From: Macrostomum hystrix
Taxonomy: Eukaryota > Platyhelminthes > Macrostomidae
DNA length: 64,000 bases
Reading direction: 5' to 3'
Assembly: GCA_950097015.1 (NCBI GenBank)
Contig: CATNEN010000011.1
Span: forward strand, 4,802,501 to 4,866,500
The notes beneath the pieces were generated by a model. It was given only the letters and a program-made list of their open reading frames with translations, was not told the DNA's origin and ran no database searches. The position numbers and the translations under genes are program-made. Below, one piece after another: positions 51,801-62,100 of the stretch. Each line of letters opens with the position of its first letter. The stretch's first letter is position 1.

Positions 51801-54528
51801 TGGGAGCTTTGTGTGTCTGATCAACACACAATGTTACCTCTTCAGGTATTGCTGTCGCGACCTTGACCATTAACTTGAATTCTCACTTAATGTTACGGTC
51901 GTAGCAACATTGATTGTCTATGGCTGAAACAGTGGGAAAGGAAGTTACGATGCGTACACATGCGCTCGTGTTTGTTCCCTAGTTTGTTCCCTAGAATGTG
52001 TTGGCAAGCATGCCTATGGCCAAAGTTGGAGGGAAGAACCTGCACTTTTATTATAGTCATTGTTTAGAGGCTGACCCTTACTAATTTACTGCAGTTTGGG
52101 GCAACTATATAGTCCAGTGGATAGCAGAATAACAAATTCGAATTTAGACCTCGTATCTTCTGCTTCTACAACCAATCGTCATAAGGCCATAGGTTTGCAA
52201 GCGACCAGCTAGGCAGCGACGTCGGCATTGATATTAGATAAAATTGATCAGCAGGTCTTTGCCGCAAGTCGGATGTTTTTACCAAAGTGATCGACACTTA
52301 CAACATTATACAAACATTATATCGACATTATACAAACGCATTCGAGAAAAAATAGTTAAAATATTGTAAGCTCGAGTAATTATAGAAAAACGAAGTAATT
52401 GCAGCGATAAAGTAATGAAGTACAACTGCAGTGTAGTTCTGAACATAGAAAGTAGAAAGTACCGCGAAATATTTAACAAGTTACTTTGAGAACAAGACAT
52501 AATTTTTATCGCCATAACTCCAGTTCTATTATTTGCAAACAAGTTCGATTTTGAAACAAGGAAATTGTTAAAGAGCCAAGCGCAGGGAAATTTTGTTAAA
52601 GAACTTTTTTTCCACGAAAACGTAGGTAATTTCATGGAAGAAACAAGTGAAAAGTTAACGGTTTTTTTCAAAAGAGGTGGTGCATCAGAACTATTGTGCT
52701 GGGTGCGTTTCCTGCTTTGGACTTTCGAAATTCGAAATTAACTTTTGTTTTAAATGTTTCTAACAATAATGTATGTATATATGTACACATGTATGAATGT
52801 ATGAAAAATGACTCCTAATCCCTAATCTACATCTTGTGACGTTGTCACTTGTTGAAGGCGCCCCTGCAATATTACTCTATGCGTGACTATATGCTTAATT
52901 TCCTAATTATGTACTAGCTTGGGCCGTTTTAACTCATCGTATAATATCATCCAATTCTGTTAATTTATATTATTAAGTCAAATTATTAGTGCGCTACTGT
53001 CAGTAACCATAAACGCATATCGCGCCATTCTAGCTATTTCATACGCGTATCTTAATGTATTTCCCCCCCCCGGCCAATGAGCGTGCGAGCTCTGGCTGGC
53101 CGGAAGTATCGATCGCTATGTTTTTCAGTCAGCCTAGTTTACTTAATCAAGGGCTTCAGGCCCGCTCGCGCTTCACTTTCTTTCTTTCATTCGTTCGTTC
53201 TTTCCTTCCTTCCGTCTAGCCATTCTCGCCCTTCTACGTTTCGTGCTGTGCCATTCTCTCACTACACTCCACTACATTCGGTTCTGTTCGTGTCCAACCA
53301 TCACCATTAACGAGCTCCTACGCCTTACATAACGCCCTGCTTGTCGACGTCCCAGTGCACCCAGAATAAAAGTGCTACCGCTACATCACAGACATTACTG
53401 ACTCTGAATTGCCAAACTTACAAATGCCGCTGCTCTGACTTCGACTTCGTCCTTTGCGTTTTAATCGTCACAATCTCACGACTGTATGCATAAATAATGA
53501 ATTTCTTCAGTCCTCCGACTTGGGAGGCCACCAACACCCAGTAAATTTCTACCACACTTGGAATTCGTATTTTCTGCTTGGAGAACCTGGCTATTCAGAA
53601 CTGAGTGTCTTGCTTAAGAATGGTAACTATTTTTTTATTGGTTGAAATTGTGTGCTAGGGCTATATGTTATGATATTCAATATTTCACCGCTGTTATCAA
53701 AGAATTGTTACATGCGTGTTTAAACAATACTGGCTTTTATAAGAAAATCCCACCGAATGGCACCAAAGTTGTACCAGGGCGGATCTTACTGCTGCTGTCT
53801 CAATTTAATTGATATTTAGACTGGCGGTCCTTAAATGGGCCGTTTTAACTCCTCAATATGGTAGCGTATGTATTGCACGAGCGGTAATTAGGCAACTGTA
53901 TGCGTTTCCAGTCAATTAGGCGTCCCCGAGATTAGAGTTTAGCAGTTTCCCTTTTGTAATATTCTTGGTATTAATCTGAGTACAATTCTTAGTATGGTTC
54001 TTTAGAATAGTTCTGAGTATATTCCTCAGTGTTTTCCTCTCTTAAAATGAATAACACAAATCACCTCTTTTCAATGCACTCCTTTTATATCTTGGATAAA
54101 CACTTTCAAGCAACGACTTTCAACGACTTTCAAGGACTTTCAAGTTTACTCACAAAGTTTTTCAAGCTTTAATAACAACTACTACAAGGTTATTTTTCTG
54201 TCTGAAAATTGCGGCTATTTATACGCACAGGATTTCCGCATTTGTTAAAATGGCGGATTTTAGCAAAATAATATTTATACGGTAGTCATTAAAACAGAAG
54301 GATTTTATACAGTATTATTTTTATTACGGAAAAAATTAAAACGAATATTTTATTTTTTGGCGCATTTTCAACTTTAAGATTTTTTATGATTATTTTTATA
54401 AGGTAAAACGTATTTACAAAATGAAAACGCATCTACACGAAAACATACTATTACAATTGTAACTACCGGACTTCTAATTACTCATTATTAGTAATATATA
54501 TTAAAGCGACAGACCGCAGTCACAAAAT
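48870..54528. other. Gene-free region with SINE debris and a possible LTR
   Basis: No convincing gene. SINE-B ends occur at 49700-49760 (GTACAGCTGTTCAGTCCGTG), 50500-50560 (reverse orientation) and 53505-53560. A T-arm-like CCGGGGTTCGACCCCGGG lies at 50729-50746. A Lys/Arg/Gln-rich open stretch at about 51547-51745 is too short to call. The segment 52836-53425 has LTR-like features (see findings). A CGACTTTCAA/GGACTTTCAA short repeat is near 54112-54142. Confidence 0.4.
49697..49765 (-). mobile_element. SINE-B end fragment
   Basis: GTACAGCTGTTCAGTCCGTG followed by GACTGGAGAGGCCGCCAAAC matches the terminal part of the family; the palindrome is AGTCCGTGGACT here. Confidence 0.65.
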
Positions 54529-54978
54529 TCATTGTTTGTCTGCAGCATTTTGCTCATCGATTTCAATTATTACTGGTGGCTCGTCCTCTGTTGCTTTCTG
54601 GCCATCAGCTTTCAAAGTTTGCTCACTAGACGCAAATGCATTTAATCTGCTGTACTTAGCACCTTTGCACTTTCTGACAGCAAGCACACTAAAACCAATG
54701 GCTGCAGCAATAAGAAACAAGCTGCTAATAAAAACCGTGGTAAAAAGAGCTGGATCAAACGCGGCCTCTGATTGACCAATCAGACTCAGCCTCAATTCCG
54801 TTGACGCTGCACTGGCAGCAGTTGACAACGGCATTGCAGACTGGCTGTTTAGGTTCAGCGATGCTGCTGTTTCTTGATCGATCGGCTCTTCAGTGAGACT
54901 CGAAGCGTCAACTGCTTGCTGCACCGAAACCGCTGACCAAAGCAGCAAGACGGCAACATTGATTCGCACCTTGGCCAT
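54529..54978 (-). CDS. Small type I membrane protein, possibly with an extra 5' exon
   Basis: 149 residues from ATG 54978 (MAKVRINVAVLLLWSAVSVQ): signal peptide, then a Ser/Ala/Thr-rich ectodomain of about 60 residues, a membrane helix (FTTVFISSLFLIAAAIGFSV), the basic VRKCKGAKYSRL and an acidic cytoplasmic tail (TEDEPPVIIEIDEQ). A good acceptor (AATTTTCAG) ends three bases before the ATG, so the gene has an upstream exon, cis- or trans-spliced. A candidate is 55958-55860: ATG, 33 codons with a hydrophobic helix, then a donor CAG|GTATGG, in phase. If joined, the protein would have two N-terminal hydrophobic segments, which is unusual, so the exon may instead be alternative or belong to another gene. 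No family recognised. Confidence 0.6.
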   Translation of the reverse strand: MAKVRINVAVLLLWSAVSVQQAVDASSLTEEPIDQETAASLNLNSQSAMPLSTAASAASTELRLSLIGQSEAAFDPALFTTVFISSLFLIAAAIGFSVLAVRKCKGAKYSRLNAFASSEQTLKADGQKATEDEPPVIIEIDEQNAADKQ

Positions 54979-55060
54979 TGTCTGAAAATTTATTAAAGAG
55001 ACATTAACAGTTTTTGGTTTTAATAATAATAGTGGTACTTGCAGGAGGGCTGCGGGCAAT

Positions 55061-55364
55061 GGCACATCATTTGGTGACTTTAGACCCGCAGCCAGCGAGG
55101 AGGCAATTCTGCCCATTTCGCTGACTCCTGAGCAACACACTCACACGGGATGTGTACATCTGCCCTGACTTTCCCATCGTCAGGCAGTGTACACCCTCAC
55201 TGTGTCCTGGAGGTTGGCCCTCAAGGGCGTCAATTTCACGACAAGCCCACAAGCCTTCTCTCCGCGGCTGCGTCCCATATATACGTGACCTCGCCATGGA
55301 ATCAAGCTCAGTGACCTTTGTGCGAGAGGCAAACGGTTTAGACCGCTCTGACACTCACCCTCTA
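55061..55364 (-). mobile_element. SINE-A, most complete copy
   Basis: The minus strand starts GGGTGAGTGTCAGAGCGGTC, TAAACCGTTTGCCTCTCGCA (type-II tRNA A-box region), then a B box GAGCTTGATTCC. CCTTGAGGGCCAACCTCCAG, ACTGCCTGACGATGGGAAAG and TCAGGGCAGATGTACACATC follow, and it ends with GGTCTAAAGTCACCAAATGA TGTGCC. About 300 bases. It lies within the putative intron of the small membrane protein gene at 54529. Confidence 0.85.
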
Positions 55365-55859
55365 GTTTTGAGAATAATTAGAAACGTATTAATTTTCCGA
55401 GTTAGGACACAGCGACGAATATCAAACATCAACCATAGGCCTAGGCATTCCGGGCGTACGTGTAGTTACTAAATTTAATTATATACAGTTTCCCATAAAA
55501 TTTTCGAATGATATTTTACGACAGCACAAACAATGCTCTGGTGGGGCTGGGGCTGAGGCTGGGCATACTACTAGCATATCTTAAATACGTCCCTCAATTT
55601 CTGGAAAGTGAACTACCCTAGGCCTAACCAACAAAGTTGATTCGAAATAAGTAAAATACTCGTATCTGTGTATTTTTTCGATTTGCTTTACTCTTTTAGT
55701 TTCAGGCGAAAAATTCTTCGTACGTCAAAAATAAACAAGCAAATCGAACTGTATAATATGAAGTTGGGCCATATACTCGTACTTTCAAAATGAGGACATC
55801 CTACTGAAAAGCCACGTTAAACTATATTCAATAAATTAATAATATAGTTAATACCATAC

Positions 55860-55958
55860 CTGATCCTCGTTTTGGCTTCGGTAAGCAAACAGCAATATAC
55901 TCAGTCCCGCGATACTGCCAACAAGAGCAATTAACAATGAGATGTTTCTTATTATCAT
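55860..55958 (-). CDS. Candidate first exon encoding a signal-anchor helix
   Basis: ATG at 55958, 33 codons (starting MIIRNISLLIALVGSIAGLS, ending NEDQ), phase 0, with a consensus donor GTATGG immediately after. Short length makes this weak on its own; it is supported by the in-phase acceptor at 54982. Confidence 0.4.
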
Positions 55959-56039
55959 TGTACTCGTAGCTTAAAATAAATGCTACCAGACAAAGAGAAC
56001 TTTCCAATTGTACTCAAAGCACTGTACTCACTTTGAGAC

Positions 56040-56215
56040 TGTACTCACAGCATTTTTAGATTTTCTTTCTCTGGTTTTTAGTAAACTCTTTCTCACGTAC
56101 CTCTCATGTTTCTCACGTTTCTCACGTTTCTCACGTATCAAGTATCTCTTATCTCTTTTAGTAAACTCTTTCTCACGTAGATTCTTACGAAAGGTTCGTA
56201 CTTTCTCACGAACCT
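56040..56215 (+). repeat. Short degenerate TTTCTCACG repeat
   Basis: TTTCTCACG units of 9-10 bases, and a 21-base phrase starting TAGTAAACTCTTTCTCACGT seen twice (56080 and 56158). Confidence 0.7.
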
Positions 56216-56369
56216 TAAAACTGAAGGACCTTTTTAGAAGGAAAATTTTATTCAAGTCTTCATTGCATTGGGGCTTTCTACAAAATGTATTCGTGAAATG
56301 GTCCCGAAAGATAAGCAAATGTGCCACATTCGCCCTCACGAAAGGCCCCCTAGCCTCGTCACAAAATAA

Positions 56370-56458
56370 ATGTGGCCTCGCCGCGGAATCGAGCTCAGGG
56401 ACCATGGCGCGAGAGGCAAACGCATCACGAGCTAGACTGCTCTGCAACTCAACCCATC
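56370..56458 (-). mobile_element. SINE-A head fragment
   Basis: The minus strand contains GGGTTGAGTTGCAGAGCAGT, CTAGCTCGTGATGCGTTTGC and TCTCGCGCCATGGTCCCTGA with GCTCGATTCCGCGGCGAGGC. This is the tRNA-like head and B box; the tail is absent. Confidence 0.7.
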
Positions 56459-56459
56459 G

Positions 56460-57779
56460 TTACCCTGGAGTGCCCTGCAGAATCCACCTTAGAGAAACCT
56501 TGCTGGAAGTCTCTAAGTGATTGAATTGTGCGATGACGACTGTGTACGAAAGCTGTGTTCGTGCGTCTAAGGACGTGGATCGCCGCACGGCGACAATTAG
56601 TGGATTCCCAATGAATTCCAGCGAGTCGGAGGGTCTCTATCTGTCGACGAGTTCGTTGAAATTGATTTTGAGAATTTTCGCTGTGCCGCCTTATCAGGCT
56701 CCCATTCCGATCGCTCTGTTGTTGGACCACCCGTTTGCTTTGCTTGTAGTATCTTAAATAGAAATTTTTATTTAAATCTTTCAAGTCTTTTAAAGAAAGA
56801 CTTGCACTTGATATTAACAAATTTTATGTGGAAGGGATTTTTTTTCTTCCTTATGCTACGGCGCAATCATTGCCTTTAGAGTTTAAAAATATAACTCAAT
56901 TTTTTAGTACATGATATAAAAACATTATTTGAGCTATCGTTAAAGAGTAGTAAATATCAGAAAAATACATTGACTCAATCATTTTGAGTCTTTCTTTGGC
57001 ATTCCTGCTGGCATTTCTGGCGCTGAACCTCAAGCACGATCGGGACACAGAAAACGCCTTGGAGATAAAGGAGATTTTACTAGGCCTCATAAATCCCAGG
57101 CGAGCTAGAAATTCGACAGTGCGAAATGTCTTGCGCAATATTCTGCTTCAGCAGTAACTTTTTTCATGAAATTTTTTTTCAAAAACTTGTTATGAAACTC
57201 ATTATTAATTGTCTTGCAGTGTCTAACTCCTGTAGAGTTAGTGTCTTGTATTTGTTTCAGAAGGTTCGTAACCTCTATTTTCATTTTGGATCATCAATTT
57301 TGCGAGTATGTGTTTCAATTAATTAATATATATATCAGGTAGTTCCGCATTACTTTAGTTCCATATTTGCAGTCCTATACAACTGGATTTTCCAGCCAGA
57401 CAATTGCATCAAAGTGTACTGTGAATGTACAAAATACCGAGTACATGTTGAGTTGGGTTGTCTCTCCCGGATAAGGTAAGAGATATTTTCCCCGAGAAGT
57501 AGAACAATATTGTACAGTGGGTAGTAATTAAATCTAGCAGTACCAAGAAAGCAAATAGCTGACAGAATTTTACGGAAAAATCTAAGAAATTCATTTGACT
57601 CACGCGAGTAGCACGAACAAATATGGTGAATGTTTGACTCAAAAATATTTGAGTCAATTTTATAGCATCTAAGAGGCGGCAAACTCTTGTGTAAGAAGTT
57701 CCAAATTTTTGTTCTTCCGGATCGATGCGTTTCCTGAGCGAGCGACCATAAAAATTTCAACGCCCGAGCTCGCAATCGA
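56460..57779. other. Non-coding stretch before the IFIT-like pseudogene
   Basis: Open frames at 56449-56820 and 57350-57901 (both minus) have no recognisable domain and the second runs antisense to the pseudogene. I see no RNA gene. Confidence 0.4.
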
Positions 57780-58315
57780 CTGTCTCGAGTGTCCATTTGT
57801 TTGGCAACCCGAAGCGGGTAGCACCAAGAGTTAACCTTGACGATGTGATAAAAAACATGCAGATAAAAATCGAACGAGAGCCTCTCAAGAAAGTGGCCCA
57901 TCTAACGACTCTAGCATACCTTTTCATTCGAACTACACGGGTGGATAGAGCTTTGGATAGAGCCAGCTCAGAAAGCCATTCTCGGAGTGAAGGGCGTCAC
58001 ATTCGACTGTTTCGGTCCGTTGAATTACGAAGCCATTTGTGGATCGAGCTGCGCATTGTTGAGCTACTGGTTGGAACTGAGAAGAATTCAGAAATAGTAA
58101 CCAGGTTGGAGTCGATTCGAGAAAGTTTTTCTAAGTATCCGAAAAATGTGTCTGTCGTCGAGTTTAATAAGACCTTGCACTTGATGAGAATGGGAAAGGT
58201 GCTGGACGCAATGAACTCATGTATTGCCGCTGTTGACGCCAGACGGGGATCTGTGTGAGATTGCTAAGCAGAGAAGTGAGGCACTTCTAGAAGTAGACTA
58301 CCCAATTATGGGCAC
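57780..58315 (+). pseudogene. Decayed IFIT-like gene copy
   Basis: Fragments in the same order as the intact genes but in shifting frames and with large internal deletions. The start has GTTTGGCAACCCGAAGCGGG (PEAGSTKS). Then NLDDVIKNMQIKIEREPLKK and VAHLTTLAYL appear, then GVKGVTFDCFGP in another frame, then WIELRIVELL with KNVSVVEFNKTLHLMRMGK and AMNSCIAAVDA, and finally DLCEIAKQRSEALLEVDYPI, which corresponds to DLFELVKQRIAKFLELD of the intact C-terminal module. At least two deletions and two frameshifts are needed. It lies about 830 bases upstream of the second intact gene, consistent with tandem duplication. Confidence 0.85.
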
Positions 58316-59140
58316 TGGCTTTAGTTAAGGATTCAAATGGACTTCAGAGCGAGTCACGAGCTGGTAGAAGGGTCGGAGCTAAATCCTTTTTCTAAATCCT
58401 TTTGCTAAATTCTCCTTGGCGAATCTTCGCCTTGAGGCGGGGAGTCACCTTTACTACGGTGGGAGCGAGTAGTGCAGAGCGGGGACGCAGTCCCGATTTC
58501 TAGTACAGCAAGAAAACACTACGATAGTTCGTTGCTAGGGAGATCTCCTCCATTGACATTGGGCAGATGGAATTGTTCTCTCTCTGTTTCACGTTTCTAT
58601 TCCCTTTCGCACTTTAGTTGTTGTTTCACATCGATCGGCCTCCATCGGGCATCTTCAGGCGGGGTCTAAAAATGGGCAAGAAAAGTATTTGCAATTGCAT
58701 AAATTCAAGCTAACTCGCAGAAAGTAAGCGATAATATTTGCTTTGATTTTCCATATAAAAGTCTAGATGATAAGTTTTCACTGATAGCTAACTAAATATA
58801 AAAGCTTCGCCCAGAAATGTGTCGTCTGAAACATTAAAAACACTTTCTTAAAGTCGAGCAAATTTCCTGGAAACGTTTCGAGACGAGAGACGAGACGAGA
58901 ATGTGTCGCCGTCTGAATGCGCGACATTAAGTACAGCAGTAAAATTAGCTGTACTTTATTCTAGTGAAAACTGCTTTGCTCTTCTGTACTGCACACTGTA
59001 CACTGAAAGCCACTGTACTAGCTGTCTATCTAATCTAAGTTTGCATTTGAAGTCTGGGGGTACAAGTCTAGCCTGTCTGGTAAAATATTTATTCTCATCC
59101 AAACAAGCGAAATTAAGAAGTCTGCAAAACAATTGAAAAC
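58316..59140. other. Upstream region of the second IFIT-like gene
   Basis: No gene. It contains short GC-rich hairpins (GGCGAATCTTCGCC at about 58420 and CGGGGACGCAGTCCCG at about 58479) of unknown role. No TATA box is found close to the ATG at 59141. Confidence 0.4.
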
Positions 59141-62100
59141 ATGTCGGCTCTTGAAAAACTTGAAGAGCTGGAATGCCACTTCACCTGGCTCCCAGAGGAT
59201 GATAGCACGAACACAAGCATTGATGACGTCATAAGAAAGACTGAAAAAAAGATTGACCGCCAGCCTCACAAGGAATCGGCTCATCTGACCACTCTAGCCT
59301 ACCTGTATACTCGCACAACGGTTAAGAAGTTCGGTTTGGCTCACAAATGTCTGGACGACGCATTGAAGATCGATAAGCAAATCCGGGACGATAAACAGGA
59401 AGATGTGCAAGTGTCTAGCGAGTTTGTCATCCGAGCCAACATGCTGCACCTCAAGCAGTTGGAAAAAGGACAAAACAGAAAGTTGAAGCCTGCAGAAATC
59501 GCTCCGGAAATGAAAGGACTCAACAGCATATGGAGCGACTTCAACAGCCGAGCCCGGGTGTTCGGAGTCAAAGGTGTCACGTTCGACTGCTTCGGCCCCA
59601 TGAAGTATCCGGTCGGAGTTCTTGCCTTCGCTGAGGCGTCAAGGCTTCAAGCGCACAATTTCAACTGGTTGTACGGTGAGGCGTTCCTCAGAGCTCGATG
59701 CGACAGACAGGTGGTAAAGAAGTACGCCGACAGTGCTCAGCTTGAGCTGTGGAGAAGGGCCAGAGAAATTGGTGAGAAAACAGAACAAGCAACTCAAAAT
59801 GCAACCTTCTACACCAATTATGCTGAAGCCATTTTGTATAACAATGGAAATGCTCAATTGTGCTGCAGACTGACGGATATTGCAGTCAAGATTCTTAGCA
59901 GAAAGTCACAGGAAGAGAAAGAGAACTCCCATGTGGACTTCAAGATTTGTCTAAAGATTTATCGGTACCTCACGAAGCGAGGGAACTTAGACTGTGAAAG
60001 CCGCCGACGAACATTGTTTAAAGAAGCAGAAAAAGTGGCAATGCTGCGCGAAGACCCAGACTTTTGGTTAGCGGAAGCTAATGAGGCTAATGAAACGGGA
60101 GATCGAGATAAAGCAATTGAACTGCTTGAGAAAGGCAAGGGATTAGCAGGTGAGCCGGGCCACATATGGCTGAATCTTAGACTTTTGGAGCTACAAATGC
60201 ACGCTTTGACAAAGCAACAAGTCCTTAATGAGTTTGTCTCCATGAGAGAAACTTTTGGAGTCTATACAAAGAACGTTTCAGCCATTGAGTTCCACAAGGC
60301 ACTGTACTTAATTAAACAAGGCGATACAACTGAGGCCTTAGAGTCATGCGTTGCTGCTTTAGAGGCTGATCCCAAAGTGAGCCAGGTCTGGTATAACAAA
60401 AGGAAGGAATTCTTCCAATGTCTGATTAAAAAGACTGCCGGCTTCGAGGAATATGTGGCCTGGTTTGCTGACAACCTCGGTGACTTCAAAGTTTCGTTGA
60501 ACATTGAGGCTCTCTTTCTAGACTCGCTGAATAGAGATGCTAAAAATGAGTTCGCGCTTGAGCATCTAGGCCGTCATTACATGAAACAGCGCCGATTAGA
60601 CGATGCTTCCGAATACTTCAGGAAGCTGCCTGACCACGTTGAGTGCAAATACAAGCTACTCGCTGATTCGCTGCTTCAAGACCCGAATGCTAGCTTCCAG
60701 AAGCTGCGGGAGTGTCTACAGTGTGGTTGCATGGATGCTGGACCGATGCTTCTAGACATTCTTGAGCAAAGAAAGGCAAGTCAAAACACTGCTAAGATAG
60801 TCATCAACGATGTCGTGAGTCGAAGTGCAGTGGCTCAGGATCCGTTGTTCTTCAGCACTCAGTTGTATGAGCTGTGCGCTGAAGTGGTGGCCACGCTACA
60901 GGATTCGAACAGCTTTTCGCTTTATAAGACAGAATCGACTAGTGATCTTTTGGAGTTGGTAAAGCAGAGGATTGCCAAGTTTTTAGAGCTGGACCAGCTC
61001 ATGAGCACAGTGGCATCGACTCGGCCCAACGATGGCACAGCTGACCGGGGAAACCTGATGAGGTCGAGCAGACTACGCTTAACTGAGCAGCGTCTTGAGA
61101 AAGGAAGCAAAACTCAACAACAAATGCAGGAGCTCAACAATCTCATCGTATCAGTGCTGAAGGAGTCGAAGGAGGTTCTAGACCGCTCTTTAGCTGTCTT
61201 ACTTTCTCGTTGCAAAAATGAAGTCAAGGAAACAAAAATTTCGACACGAGCTCGTAAAGAGAAAGATAAAAAAGGCAAAAATACCGATCACTATTATCCT
61301 CATGCGTTCAACAAAATCAAGAAGCAGCTTGGTAGTGACTACCAAAAAGAACTCAACAAGCTGGCTTCGGATGGTCAGGATACAAAAGCTTTCGAGCGGA
61401 ACTCATTGATAGCCTTTCTTAAAGAAGCAAAGGATTTTCAAACCGAACCGGGAACCACGGTGTCAACAAATACGCTTGAGAATGTTCGAAAATGTCTTTT
61501 AGATGCTGTCTCCGAAATCGACCCAAACTTTCATCAGCAGAAGAGCACCAAAGATATATTTGAGTTCATGGCGAGCCGTGAGCACAGGATCCTGTCTAAG
61601 GAGGACTGCTGGATAGTACGCTGGATCTACCTGGTGAACAGTGAGAAGCACTCAGCCGAGATTCTAGTGGCTGAGCTGGATGAGCAGCTGCGCTCTGATT
61701 GGTCGAGAGGCGGCGAGTGCGATAGAACTGCGTATGACGTGGCGCATCTGGCAGCGGAGTTTGCTGAAGAGACCTGGGCCGTCTTCTCGTGTGAAATCGG
61801 AGCTGCTGTATGCACCGGCGTGCATTCAACGACGGTAGTTGCTAGTGTCGGAGATTCCAGAAATTCCGAAAATGTAACAATTACCGCCACCGTTAATGGA
61901 AGAGATGCTACTGGTGCCAGAGATGCCACCGGCATTGAACACGCTACTTGTGTTGGAGCAACAGCCAGCAGCGTTGCGCAAGTTTCATTGAGCACTAGTC
62001 TTGACTTCAATGCCGGCGAAAGAGACGACTCGACGACTCGAATCGACTTCCAAAGCAGAGGCGGCAGTGCCTTTGGCGATGGTCAACGCTTACGAGGCAG

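Noticed and set aside
57350-57901. 183-residue minus-strand frame
   Set aside because: Its 5' part is antisense to the IFIT-like pseudogene and the remainder has no recognisable feature.
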